Source: Deltaproteobacteria bacterium RIFOXYA12_FULL_61_11
GTDB lineage: Bacteria > Bdellovibrionota_F > JAHFAK01 > YA12-FULL-61-11
Assembly: GCA_001799195.1 (NCBI GenBank)
Contig: MGSU01000071.1
Span: forward strand, 3,189 to 14,768
Length of the DNA: 11,580 bases
Direction: 5' to 3'
Positions 1 through 6,919 of this stretch are shown here, piece by piece; within the stretch, counting starts at the first letter, position 1; the number at the start of each line of letters is the position of its first letter. The notes beneath the pieces were generated by a model, which was not told the DNA's origin, made no database searches, and worked only from the letters and a program-made list of their open reading frames with translations. A program made the translations under genes and the position numbers.

Positions 1-1
1 C

Positions 2-802
2 TTGCCCCCGCTCGTGCTCAATCTCGGGAAGGGCTTCATCGCCCTTGCGTGCATGCTTCCTTTCCTGTTACCTCTCCCCTCCGTGCTCTCTTCGGGCGAT
101 CACCTCCAGGCCATCCTCTTCCTCGGGGTCAGCGGTCTCCTCGGGATCACGATCGGCGACACCACCTTCTTCGCATCCCTCAACATCCTCGGCCCTCGCC
201 GTAGCCTCCTGCTCGCATCCCTCATCCCCGTCTCCACCGCTCTCCTGGCCATGCTATTCCTCGGGGAATGGCTGCCCCCGGGAGCCTATCTCGGAGCCGC
301 CCTCTGTGTCGGAGGGGTCTACTGGGTCATGCGGGAGCGGAGTGATCGAACGGTAGCCCCGACACCTCAGGCCAAAGGTATCTTCTATGGTTGTATTTCC
401 ATTCTGGCCTGCTCGAGTTCGGTGATCCTGACCAAACAGGCCCTGGTCGACATCCCCTCTCTTCCCGCCACCGGAGTGCGGTTGTCCGCGGGAACCCTCG
501 GCTTGTTCCTCCTCGTCCTGGTCACCTCGAAATCTTTCAAGGTCCTACAACCCTTGGTTTCGTGGCGTATCCTCACCATGCTCGTCCCGGTAGCGATCGC
601 CAGTACGTTCTTCGGTCTCTGGTTGTCCCTTGCAGCTCTGCAGTTCACGACCGCCACGGTGGCTTCGGTGTTGAACGCGACCAGTCCGCTGTTCATCCTC
701 CCCCTCTCGGCCATCTTCCTGCGAGAGCGCATTTCCCGCTCCGCACTGACAGGTACCCTGCTCGCCACCTTGGGGATCGCCCTGCTCCTCTGGCTACCTT
801 AA
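2..802 (+). CDS. EamA/DMT-family transporter, 5'-truncated by the window edge
   Basis: This is the C-terminal 266 residues of a drug/metabolite-superfamily inner-membrane carrier; the substrate cannot be told from sequence. EamA proteins carry two repeats of about five membrane helices in roughly 290-300 residues. Here the first repeat lacks its opening 30 or so residues and closes near residue 110 with the FLGEWLPPGAYLGAALCVGG segment. The second repeat runs from about 125 to 266 and ends with the typical VLNATSPLF...FLRERI...GTLLATLGIALL signature. The apparent TTG start at base 2 falls inside the first repeat and is most likely an internal leucine codon, so the true start lies outside the window. 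The gene is convergent with the FGE-like gene, with 32 bases between the stops. Nothing links it functionally to its neighbours. The family call is firm. Confidence 0.88.
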   Translation: MPPLVLNLGKGFIALACMLPFLLPLPSVLSSGDHLQAILFLGVSGLLGITIGDTTFFASLNILGPRRSLLLASLIPVSTALLAMLFLGEWLPPGAYLGAALCVGGVYWVMRERSDRTVAPTPQAKGIFYGCISILACSSSVILTKQALVDIPSLPATGVRLSAGTLGLFLLVLVTSKSFKVLQPLVSWRILTMLVPVAIASTFFGLWLSLAALQFTTATVASVLNATSPLFILPLSAIFLRERISRSALTGTLLATLGIALLLWLP

Positions 803-834
803 ACCGACCTCGTTCCAGAAAGGTAAGGCCGAGC

Positions 835-1764
835 TCATTCGCCCGCGTTATCGTCGCGCTTGGTAGGGAAGTCGAGACTTGTCGCGGCCTTGACGAGACG
901 CAAACCGATATCGTAGCTGCGGAAATGGGGATAATCGGGGATATCCTCCCCCTGAATACAGAGCGGGGAGAACTCGCACCAACTCAACCCCTGGAACACA
1001 TGCCGAATACCACCGGGAGCACCTTTCGGGTCGATGCGAGAGGTATAGGTATAACCGGGACGATGCCAGTCCCAACACCATTCCGAGACAGTATCGTCGA
1101 GCCCACGGAAACCACCCCAGCCCGCCACGGAACAGTGAACCGGCCCAGGGCTGTCCGATCGCGGAGGGCATTGATCCTCGAACTCGCGGGTGGGTAACTC
1201 CGACGTGCGAGTCTTGATAGTATGAGCGGCGTACCGCCACTCGGCGGCCGTGGGTAAACGAAACCCCCCACAATCCTCGAGATAGACGGCATCCGCATTG
1301 ATCCCGTAACATTCCCGGTAGCCGAAATGTCTCGAGAGCCTGTTCAAGAAATGAATACTCTCGATCCAGGTCACCGATTCGACGGGGCAATCATCCCCGC
1401 AGGAACGGAATTGACTGGGATTGTTCCCCATGATGACCTTCCACAAGCCCTGGGTCACCTCGGTCTTGCCGATGAAAAAACCTCTCGATATCGTTATCTG
1501 TTGGGCTTCCCCCGGTTCATACCCTCGAAGCTTGAACGTGCCCGCGTCGAGGTAGAGCATCTCGATGAGCGGAGGTTCCTCGAGGATCGACGTTCTTTTG
1601 GGATGCAAGTCGATGGCCTGAGAGAGCATGACGTCATACATGAACTCTTGTTTTTCCCGCTGTAGGAACTGAAAGGTGTTGCCCGTGAAAACCACGACAT
1701 TGCCCAGCACCAACCCCAGTAATGTGAACAGGAGCAGTGCCTGGAATTGCTGAGAGCTGGTCAT
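835..1764 (-). CDS. Membrane-anchored FGE/SUMF1-like (formylglycine-generating-enzyme fold) protein
   Basis: This 309-residue protein has one N-terminal hydrophobic helix (about 9-28), a linker, then an FGE-sulfatase domain (about 66-292). Family landmarks seen are GKTEVTQGLW (99-108), NPSQF (115-119), PVESVTW (127-133), GFRLPTAAEWRYA (167-179), VSEWCWD (226-232) and a closing IGLRLV (286-291). In true FGEs the domain converts a sulfatase cysteine to formylglycine with a cysteine pair after the GGS motif; many bacterial relatives lack those cysteines and have other or unknown roles. Here GLSW (259-262) is followed by C263 and C269. C269 has the same offset from the serine as the second catalytic cysteine of human FGE, while C263 is one residue early. 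The protein has nine cysteines. No sulfatase gene is nearby. Its ATG overlaps the upstream methyltransferase-like stop as ATGA, so the two are probably translationally coupled. Catalytic function is unproven. Confidence 0.82.
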   Translation of the reverse strand: MTSSQQFQALLLFTLLGLVLGNVVVFTGNTFQFLQREKQEFMYDVMLSQAIDLHPKRTSILEEPPLIEMLYLDAGTFKLRGYEPGEAQQITISRGFFIGKTEVTQGLWKVIMGNNPSQFRSCGDDCPVESVTWIESIHFLNRLSRHFGYRECYGINADAVYLEDCGGFRLPTAAEWRYAAHTIKTRTSELPTREFEDQCPPRSDSPGPVHCSVAGWGGFRGLDDTVSEWCWDWHRPGYTYTSRIDPKGAPGGIRHVFQGLSWCEFSPLCIQGEDIPDYPHFRSYDIGLRLVKAATSLDFPTKRDDNAGE

Positions 1765-2687
1765 GGTCCCGGTTTCCTGAATTTCAGGTAGAAGGTCGTC
1801 TTCGGGTTGGTGTTGTAGAACGGCCCCTCGACAAGGACGAAACCATAGGTCGTGTAATGGCGCACGATGGTATCGGGAACATGCTCCGGTACGATGCTCT
1901 CATCGCCGATGGCGAGGATCCCACCTGGCTTCAGTGCCGTATACATGCTTTTGATCATGCGGATGTTTTCCTCCATAAGGAGGGGTCCGTTGTGAAAATG
2001 GACCTGGCTGAGCCAAATGGTATCGATCGATCGGGGCGGGAGTTTGGCGTCGTCCGGAGCATTGACGAAGGTGATGATGTTGTCGAAGGGATTGAGGAGC
2101 TTGCTGCGGGCATGCTCGTTCACGACTTCGATAGCAGCAGCCTGTACATCAATGGCGTAGAGCCGACCGGTCGTACCGAGGGCTCTCGCGATAGGGAAGG
2201 TGTAGGCGCCGACTCCACAGCCGATGTCCGCGAGAGTCTGGCCAGGGGTTATCTCGAGGAATTCCAGGACGAAGGGTATTTCCGGGCGATTGTAATACTT
2301 CTGTTCACTCCGGGCCAGGAAGCTGGCATCATACGTCGGGTAGGTCATGCTGAGCTGTTGTAGGAGCGCGTCTGCATTGTCCCCGACCTTCATGGGTCTG
2401 ACGAGGATATCGTCACTCGTCTCCGCAGGATCAACATCGAGTCGCAGGGCGAGGCCATCCTTGAGATGTCCCGGCACCGGCACCTTGTCCCGACGCGTCA
2501 AGGGCGCATAGAGCTCCGGGAAGAAATAGTTACCGATGAAACGAGAGATCCGGGGATCGTCCCATTGCATGCCAAGCAGTACTGCATTCAGCGCAATGGT
2601 CCCGAAGAGGAGGAGGTAGAGAGTCATCCTGCCGGCTTTCCCGAAACCTGACCAGAACCACATAGTGACGCTACTCGTACCGTTCAT
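1761..2687 (-). CDS. Membrane-anchored class I SAM-methyltransferase-like protein
   Basis: As called here the product has 308 residues. The open frame extends to 2762, but the ATG at 2687 is preferred: it has GAGGG four bases upstream, and the best candidate promoter lies inside the extension. One hydrophobic helix (about 21-40) follows K17 and R20. A linker leads to a Rossmann methyltransferase domain (about 115-305) with SAM-binding motif LADIGCGVG (152-160), acidic motif II YAIDVQ (177-182; D180), an HFHN motif (230-233) and LKPGGILAIGD after it. The domain is closely similar to the C-terminal domain of the divergent gene at 2836. Substrate is unknown. The helix and positive-inside rule predict the domain outside the cytoplasm, odd for a SAM enzyme; an N-out arrangement with a cytoplasmic domain is the alternative. 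It overlaps the FGE-like gene by four bases, so a shared transcript is likely. Confidence 0.85.
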   Translation of the reverse strand: MNGTSSVTMWFWSGFGKAGRMTLYLLLFGTIALNAVLLGMQWDDPRISRFIGNYFFPELYAPLTRRDKVPVPGHLKDGLALRLDVDPAETSDDILVRPMKVGDNADALLQQLSMTYPTYDASFLARSEQKYYNRPEIPFVLEFLEITPGQTLADIGCGVGAYTFPIARALGTTGRLYAIDVQAAAIEVVNEHARSKLLNPFDNIITFVNAPDDAKLPPRSIDTIWLSQVHFHNGPLLMEENIRMIKSMYTALKPGGILAIGDESIVPEHVPDTIVRHYTTYGFVLVEGPFYNTNPKTTFYLKFRKPGP

Positions 2688-2706
2688 TGTACCCTCGATG
2701 CCTTTC

Positions 2707-2735
2707 CAGCTACCATCCGGAGTCGGTACTGTCAA
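2707..2735 (-). promoter_or_regulatory. Candidate sigma-70-type promoter for the methyltransferase/FGE-like unit
   Basis: Read on the minus strand, a perfect TTGACA -35 box (2735-2730) is followed by a 17-base spacer and TAGCTG (2712-2707), a poor match to TATAAT. It would start transcription near 2700, just upstream of the GAGGG ribosome site and the ATG at 2687, giving a short leader. The -35 and spacing are seen; activity is inference, and the weak -10 keeps confidence low. Confidence 0.35.
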
Positions 2736-2782
2736 TGCACCGGTCCAAGGCGAGCATGCCACCAGAAAACTCCCTTGACCTT

Positions 2783-2800
2783 AGGTACCTCTTGGGCCAA
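2783..2800. promoter_or_regulatory. Two adjacent small palindromes in the divergent intergenic region (possible operator)
   Basis: AGGTACCT (2783-2790) is a perfect 8-base palindrome, followed two bases on by TTGG-G-CCAA (2792-2800). They lie between the two divergent methyltransferase-like genes, 36 bases upstream of the ATG at 2836, where a regulator could control the plus-strand operon. A TTGACC at 2775-2780 could be a plus-strand -35, but I find no convincing -10 at proper spacing. Sites this short occur by chance, so this is only a candidate. Confidence 0.2.
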
Positions 2801-2835
2801 AGTCTCTACAAGGTGTTGGCTGGAATATCCCCCTC

Positions 2836-4434
2836 ATGATGCTATCCCGTCGGCCGTCCGGCACGGTGCTGTACTCACTCCTCTGGTTGTTCCTCCTCCA
2901 CTGTGCCCCTGGACACCGCCCCGCGGCGGTCCTCCCCACGCCTCTTTCGCCCCCTCCCCTTCCAGGCCAGGCCCTGGACCACGGTTCCTCGACCGATCCC
3001 AACCCGCAAGTGGCCTGGTGCAGAACGATCATCCAACGGTATTTCCAAGCTCGCACCAATCTCACGGTGGCCGATCTCAGCGGACATCCCGAACACCCCT
3101 TCAGCACCTCGCTCCAGGCGCTGCTCCACCCCTATCGCCACCGTTTCATTTTCGACCCGCACATCGACCCCTCTGGGGACCTCACGGTGCTTCCACCCCA
3201 CCCCCTGCCCATCCCTCGCATCGGGTTGGAAGCCTTGCATGCGCTGCGGGATCGTCTGGACATCGGCATCATCCATCATAAGAATTTTAATCATGGCGAT
3301 ACCTTCCTGCCTCTGGCGCAGGATCATCTCGATGCGATCGTCTCCGCGATCAAACCCTCGGGTATCCTTCTGATCCTCGACACCCCGAGGACGAAGAACC
3401 TTGAGGCATGGCGTCACGACCTCGCTACCCAGTTCGATGAGACAACTCCCTTCCCCATCTTCGAGACCTTCGAGATCTCCTCGAACAAGACCCGCGAGGG
3501 CAGGTATTTCCTCGCGCTCTTGATGTCGCGGAAACCCGTCTTCCTCGAGAGCGATTACGAGGCCATGAGTGCCCATTATTTCACGACCGAACTCCCCGGC
3601 CTGATCGATGAACAGATCCGGATCCAACTTGCCAACGAGCAACCGAGCGACCTCATCTTTAGAAAAATTTGGGAGCACGTCTTCGACTTCTTCGCCCGAG
3701 AAGATGAGCGTTGGCGTTCCGATCCAACCTCGGTAACGACCATGGCAGGGTGGGACCAGAGCGATGATATTCCCTTCGAACTCGCTTTGCAGAACTATCT
3801 GACCATCTCGAAGAAACGACTATTTCGGGAACTCTTCCGGATTCAACTGGCCGAGACCGCACCGGATTATCGACCAGGTCACTTCGAGGAAATGAGTACC
3901 CGTTCCACAGAGCCTCGGTGGCCACAATTCGCCGAGCATTTCAAAATAGTCCCGGGCATGACGGTCGCCGATGTCGGCTGCGGTACCGGGAACTACACCT
4001 TCCACATGGCCCGTGAAGTCGGCCCGAAAGGCAGGGTCTACGCCGTGGATGTCCAGAAGACCATGCTCGACCTCATCGGGAACAAGGCCCGATCGGAGCT
4101 CCACAATCCCCATCAGAACATCACGATACTGCAAAGCCGAATCGACGATGCCCGTCTCCCCGAGGCCTCGTTCGACCACATCTATCTCATCAACATCCAT
4201 TTCCATAACTACCCCAGGCTGTTCGAGACGAACAAGGCCATGATCAGCAGCCTTATCCGCGGCCTGAAGCGAGGAGGGCGGCTCTTCCTCATCGACGGGA
4301 CCAACACCATGGCCCCGATGAGCGTCGGCAACAATATCATTCAACACTATTCCAATGCAGGGTTGCACTTCCTCGAGGGTCCCATCCGTCTCCCTGGTTA
4401 TTACGAGGTCCTCGTGGTATTCGAGAAATCCTAG
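2836..4434 (+). CDS. Exported or membrane-anchored tandem methyltransferase-fold protein (degenerate N-domain, intact C-domain)
   Basis: The 532-residue product starts with a signal-like segment (R5-R6, then hydrophobic 10-22) and a proline-rich linker (29-44). The C-terminal domain (about 345-530) is an intact class I methyltransferase fold: TVADVGCGTGNYTF (376-389), motif II YAVDVQ with D405, HFHN (455-458), then LKRGG (477-481). It closely matches the divergent protein at 1761-2687. Residues 60-235 look like a decayed copy: TVADLSG (77-83) replaces the glycine motif, FIFD ends at D107, NFNH (150-153) sits where HFHN would, and KPSGILLILD begins at 173. The spacing from that motif to the lysine is 23 residues in all three domains. 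A helical linker (about 230-345) separates the halves. L-H-C at 21-23 is a poor lipobox. The start has no good ribosome site but is the first ATG in frame. It heads a four-gene run. Substrate is unknown. Confidence 0.85.
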   Translation: MMLSRRPSGTVLYSLLWLFLLHCAPGHRPAAVLPTPLSPPPLPGQALDHGSSTDPNPQVAWCRTIIQRYFQARTNLTVADLSGHPEHPFSTSLQALLHPYRHRFIFDPHIDPSGDLTVLPPHPLPIPRIGLEALHALRDRLDIGIIHHKNFNHGDTFLPLAQDHLDAIVSAIKPSGILLILDTPRTKNLEAWRHDLATQFDETTPFPIFETFEISSNKTREGRYFLALLMSRKPVFLESDYEAMSAHYFTTELPGLIDEQIRIQLANEQPSDLIFRKIWEHVFDFFAREDERWRSDPTSVTTMAGWDQSDDIPFELALQNYLTISKKRLFRELFRIQLAETAPDYRPGHFEEMSTRSTEPRWPQFAEHFKIVPGMTVADVGCGTGNYTFHMAREVGPKGRVYAVDVQKTMLDLIGNKARSELHNPHQNITILQSRIDDARLPEASFDHIYLINIHFHNYPRLFETNKAMISSLIRGLKRGGRLFLIDGTNTMAPMSVGNNIIQHYSNAGLHFLEGPIRLPGYYEVLVVFEKS

Positions 4435-4456
4435 AGCGGGTCTACCAGGAAGCGCG

Positions 4457-5422
4457 ATGTTGTCGATCATCCTTCCCGTTTACAACGAAGCGCCGAACCT
4501 TTTGGAAATGCACGCCAAGCTGACTTCGGCGCTCGACACCCTCGGACGAGACTACGAGATAGTGTATGTCGATGACGGCAGTCGGGACGGCAGCACCGAG
4601 CTCCTCGCGGGCTTCGCTTCCCCGCGGGTCCGGGTCATCGAATTGGCCCGCAACTACGGACAAACCGAAGCAATGCAAGCAGGTATCGACCATGCGAACG
4701 GCGACATCTTGATCTTCCTCGATGCCGACCTGCAGAACGATCCCTCCGATATCGCCACGCTGGTCGCCAAACTTGAAGAAGGGTATGATCTGGTCAGCGG
4801 CTGGCGTCGGCATCGCCAGGATTCGTGGCTCTTCAGACGCCTCCCTTCGCTCCTCGCCAACAGGCTCATCACTGGGCTCAACAAAACCCCCCTGCACGAC
4901 CTCGGCTGCACCCTCAAGGCCTATCGCCGCTCCATCCTCGGCCCTATCCGACTCCACGGTGAGATGCATCGACTGCTCCCCCTCTACGCGATCAGGCGCG
5001 GGGCACGCCTCGCGGAGGTCGAGGTCCTCCACCATCCCAGGTCGGGGGGACGCTCGAAATACGGTTTGGGCAGGACACCCAAAGTCTTATTGGATCTCCT
5101 CACCGCTACCTTCATCAATCATTACTTCAACAAGCCGATGTACGTCTTCGGCATGGGAGGCATCCTCCTTTTATTCCTCGGGGTCCTGACCGGTTGCTTC
5201 ATCATCGTACGGACGATCTACTTCGGCGGCACCTGGGTGAGCCCCATGCTCTTCCTGATGACCATGTGCATCCTCATTGGGTTCCAATTCCTCCTCATGG
5301 GCCTGCTCGCCGAGATCATGATCAGACTCTACTACCGGAACACCGAGGAGTTGTCCTACTCCGTGCGCAGAAGCCTTGGCGGCAGTGAGACGGACCGATC
5401 AACCGAGGTATCGCCCCCATGA
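4457..5422 (+). CDS. GT2 glycosyltransferase, polyprenyl-phosphate type (DPM1/GtrB/ArnC-like)
   Basis: The 321-residue product is predicted to move a sugar from a nucleotide donor to a polyprenyl-phosphate carrier at the cytoplasmic face of the inner membrane. The GT-A domain occupies residues 1-220: LSIILPVYNEAPN at the N-terminus, DDGS (39-42) for nucleotide binding and LDADLQNDP with the metal-binding D89/D91. Two C-terminal helices (about 229-252 and 262-290) and a basic tail match the two-helix anchor of the GtrB/DPM1-like group. The frame is open back to 4355, but the ATG at 4457 begins exactly at the family's conserved start and has AGGA six bases upstream; the longer version would overlap the preceding gene. 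The gap to the upstream gene is 22 bases, and the stop overlaps the next start as ATGA. Donor sugar and final acceptor cannot be told. Confidence 0.92.
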   Translation: MLSIILPVYNEAPNLLEMHAKLTSALDTLGRDYEIVYVDDGSRDGSTELLAGFASPRVRVIELARNYGQTEAMQAGIDHANGDILIFLDADLQNDPSDIATLVAKLEEGYDLVSGWRRHRQDSWLFRRLPSLLANRLITGLNKTPLHDLGCTLKAYRRSILGPIRLHGEMHRLLPLYAIRRGARLAEVEVLHHPRSGGRSKYGLGRTPKVLLDLLTATFINHYFNKPMYVFGMGGILLLFLGVLTGCFIIVRTIYFGGTWVSPMLFLMTMCILIGFQFLLMGLLAEIMIRLYYRNTEELSYSVRRSLGGSETDRSTEVSPP

Positions 5423-6897
5423 GACGCTCCTCCTCGTACCCGAGACCGGTGTCTTTCGGGGTGGCTGGGCCACTCGAGGTCCTCCTGGTCTCCCCTCCCC
5501 TCCGCGCCGAACAACGGTATGGCCGTTTAGCTGCCGCGGGCATGTACATGCCGCCGATGGGTTTGACGGTGCTCGCGGCCTCCCTGCGCAAGGCCGGCCA
5601 TAGCGTGGCCCTGCTCGACTGCGAAGCCCTCGGTCTCAATCACCAGGAGGCGAAGGAACAGTGCCGTCGGTCGGCTCCCAGGATCCTGGGCCTGACCGCG
5701 GTGACCATGTCGGTCCAATCAGCCGCGGACCTTGCAGCGCTGCTCAAACCCCTCCTGCCGAACACCGTGTTTGTGCTCGGAGGTCCCCACCTCAGCGCAG
5801 CCCCCGAGGAAACCCTCACCAGGTATCCGCAGTTCGATGTCGGCGTGATCGGCGAAGGCGAAGAAACCCTCCTCGAACTCGTCCGCCGGGTGCTCTGCGA
5901 GGAATCGATCACCGACCTCGAGGGTACAATCGTGTGGATCGGGGACACCCTGCGACGCAACCCGAACCGCGCCTTGCTCGAGGACATCGACACCATCCCC
6001 TTTCCCGCTTGGGACCTCTTGCCGGAACTCCAGACCCACTACCGTCCCTCGGCCTTCGGCTTCCGGAAATTGCCCTGCATGTCCGTGCTGACTTCCCGTG
6101 GCTGTCCCGGCCGTTGTTCCTTCTGCAGCCAGGGAGTCTGGACTGATCGATACCGAGAGCACAGCGCAGGCTACGTCCTGAAAATGATCCGCGAGCTCTA
6201 TCATCACTATGGTATCCGGGACCTGTGCATCTACGACGGCACCTTCGGGGTGAAGAGATCCCGGCTGATCGAGTTGTGCGAACTCCTGATCGCCGAACGC
6301 TGGGACCTCGTCTTCTCGTGCAACCTCAGGGTCGGGATGGCCGACGAGAAGATGCTCCGACTCCTCAAGAGAGCCGGCTGTTGGGGAGTGGCCTACGGCA
6401 TCGAGAGCGGATCCTCGAAGATTCTCGAGCACCTCCGGAAAGACATCACTCCGGCCATGATCCAACGCGCCATCACCCTCACCGCCCGCGCGGGATTGAT
6501 CAGCAAGGGCTACCTCATGGTCGGAACCCCCGCGGAGACCGAGGAGACCTTGGCAGAAACCCTCGCCTTCATCTCCACCCTCGACCTCGATCTGCTCACC
6601 GTGAATTCCTTCACCCCGTTCCCGGGCACTCTGGACTGGGAACGCGCCGACGGCTTTGGCACCTTCGACAAAGATTGGTCCCGGCTCAACCAGCACTCCT
6701 ACGCCTTCGTCCCTCACGGGTTAACCCGGGAACGCCTCGAGTACTACGTGCGCCTGATCACCCGGACCTTTTACGTGCGACCTCGCGTCATGATCAATTT
6801 CGCCCGGCTGATGCTCAATCCCTATCACCTCCCCCTCATCTACTCGGGGCTCACCTCTTTCGCGTCCTTCGTCGGCCGTTCCCATCGAGACCTCTGA
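5419..6897 (+). CDS. B12-binding-domain radical SAM protein (class B type)
   Basis: The 492-residue protein has the layout of cobalamin-type radical SAM enzymes. An N-terminal B12-binding-like domain (about 19-165) contains MYMPPMGLTVLAASLRKAGH, GGPHLSAAPEETL and VGVIGEGEETLLELV. The radical SAM barrel (about 215-430) has TSRGCPGRCSFCSQG, with C229, C233 and C236 (CxxxCxxC) binding the 4Fe-4S cluster that cleaves SAM. GIESGS and MVGTPAETEETL follow in the barrel, and a helical tail completes it. The classical DxHxxG cobalamin-ligand motif is absent, as in many BchE-like members, so B12 dependence is uncertain. Relatives do C-methylation, ring formation and other carbon chemistry on lipids and small molecules; the reaction here is unknown. 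The ATG overlaps the glycosyltransferase stop by four bases, with only a distant GAGG, which suggests translational coupling. Confidence 0.9.
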   Translation: MRRSSSYPRPVSFGVAGPLEVLLVSPPLRAEQRYGRLAAAGMYMPPMGLTVLAASLRKAGHSVALLDCEALGLNHQEAKEQCRRSAPRILGLTAVTMSVQSAADLAALLKPLLPNTVFVLGGPHLSAAPEETLTRYPQFDVGVIGEGEETLLELVRRVLCEESITDLEGTIVWIGDTLRRNPNRALLEDIDTIPFPAWDLLPELQTHYRPSAFGFRKLPCMSVLTSRGCPGRCSFCSQGVWTDRYREHSAGYVLKMIRELYHHYGIRDLCIYDGTFGVKRSRLIELCELLIAERWDLVFSCNLRVGMADEKMLRLLKRAGCWGVAYGIESGSSKILEHLRKDITPAMIQRAITLTARAGLISKGYLMVGTPAETEETLAETLAFISTLDLDLLTVNSFTPFPGTLDWERADGFGTFDKDWSRLNQHSYAFVPHGLTRERLEYYVRLITRTFYVRPRVMINFARLMLNPYHLPLIYSGLTSFASFVGRSHRDL

Positions 6898-6919
6898 GCT
6901 TCCCGGGAGGAGGTCTGGC

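Noticed and set aside
803-834. Possible bidirectional terminator between the convergent transporter and FGE-like genes
   Set aside because: Only a 4-base ACCT/AGGT pairing with a long loop is visible, and no T-run.
2875-3678. Open frame of 267 codons on the minus strand within the tandem methyltransferase-fold gene
   Set aside because: It is a shadow of the real frame, which carries clear motifs; this one has none.
4355-4456. Upstream extension of the glycosyltransferase frame
   Set aside because: It overlaps the end of the preceding gene by 80 bases and precedes the conserved family start, which has its own ribosome site.
5719-6717. Long open frame (332 codons) on the minus strand opposite the radical SAM gene
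   Set aside because: It mirrors a well-supported gene in GC-rich DNA, has a highly acidic low-complexity product and shows no domain.
4457-6897. GT2 plus B12-type radical SAM as HpnI/HpnJ-like hopanoid genes
   Set aside because: The GT2 has the two-helix C-terminal anchor of DPM1/GtrB-like enzymes, not the layout I expect of HpnI, and no other hopanoid gene is present.
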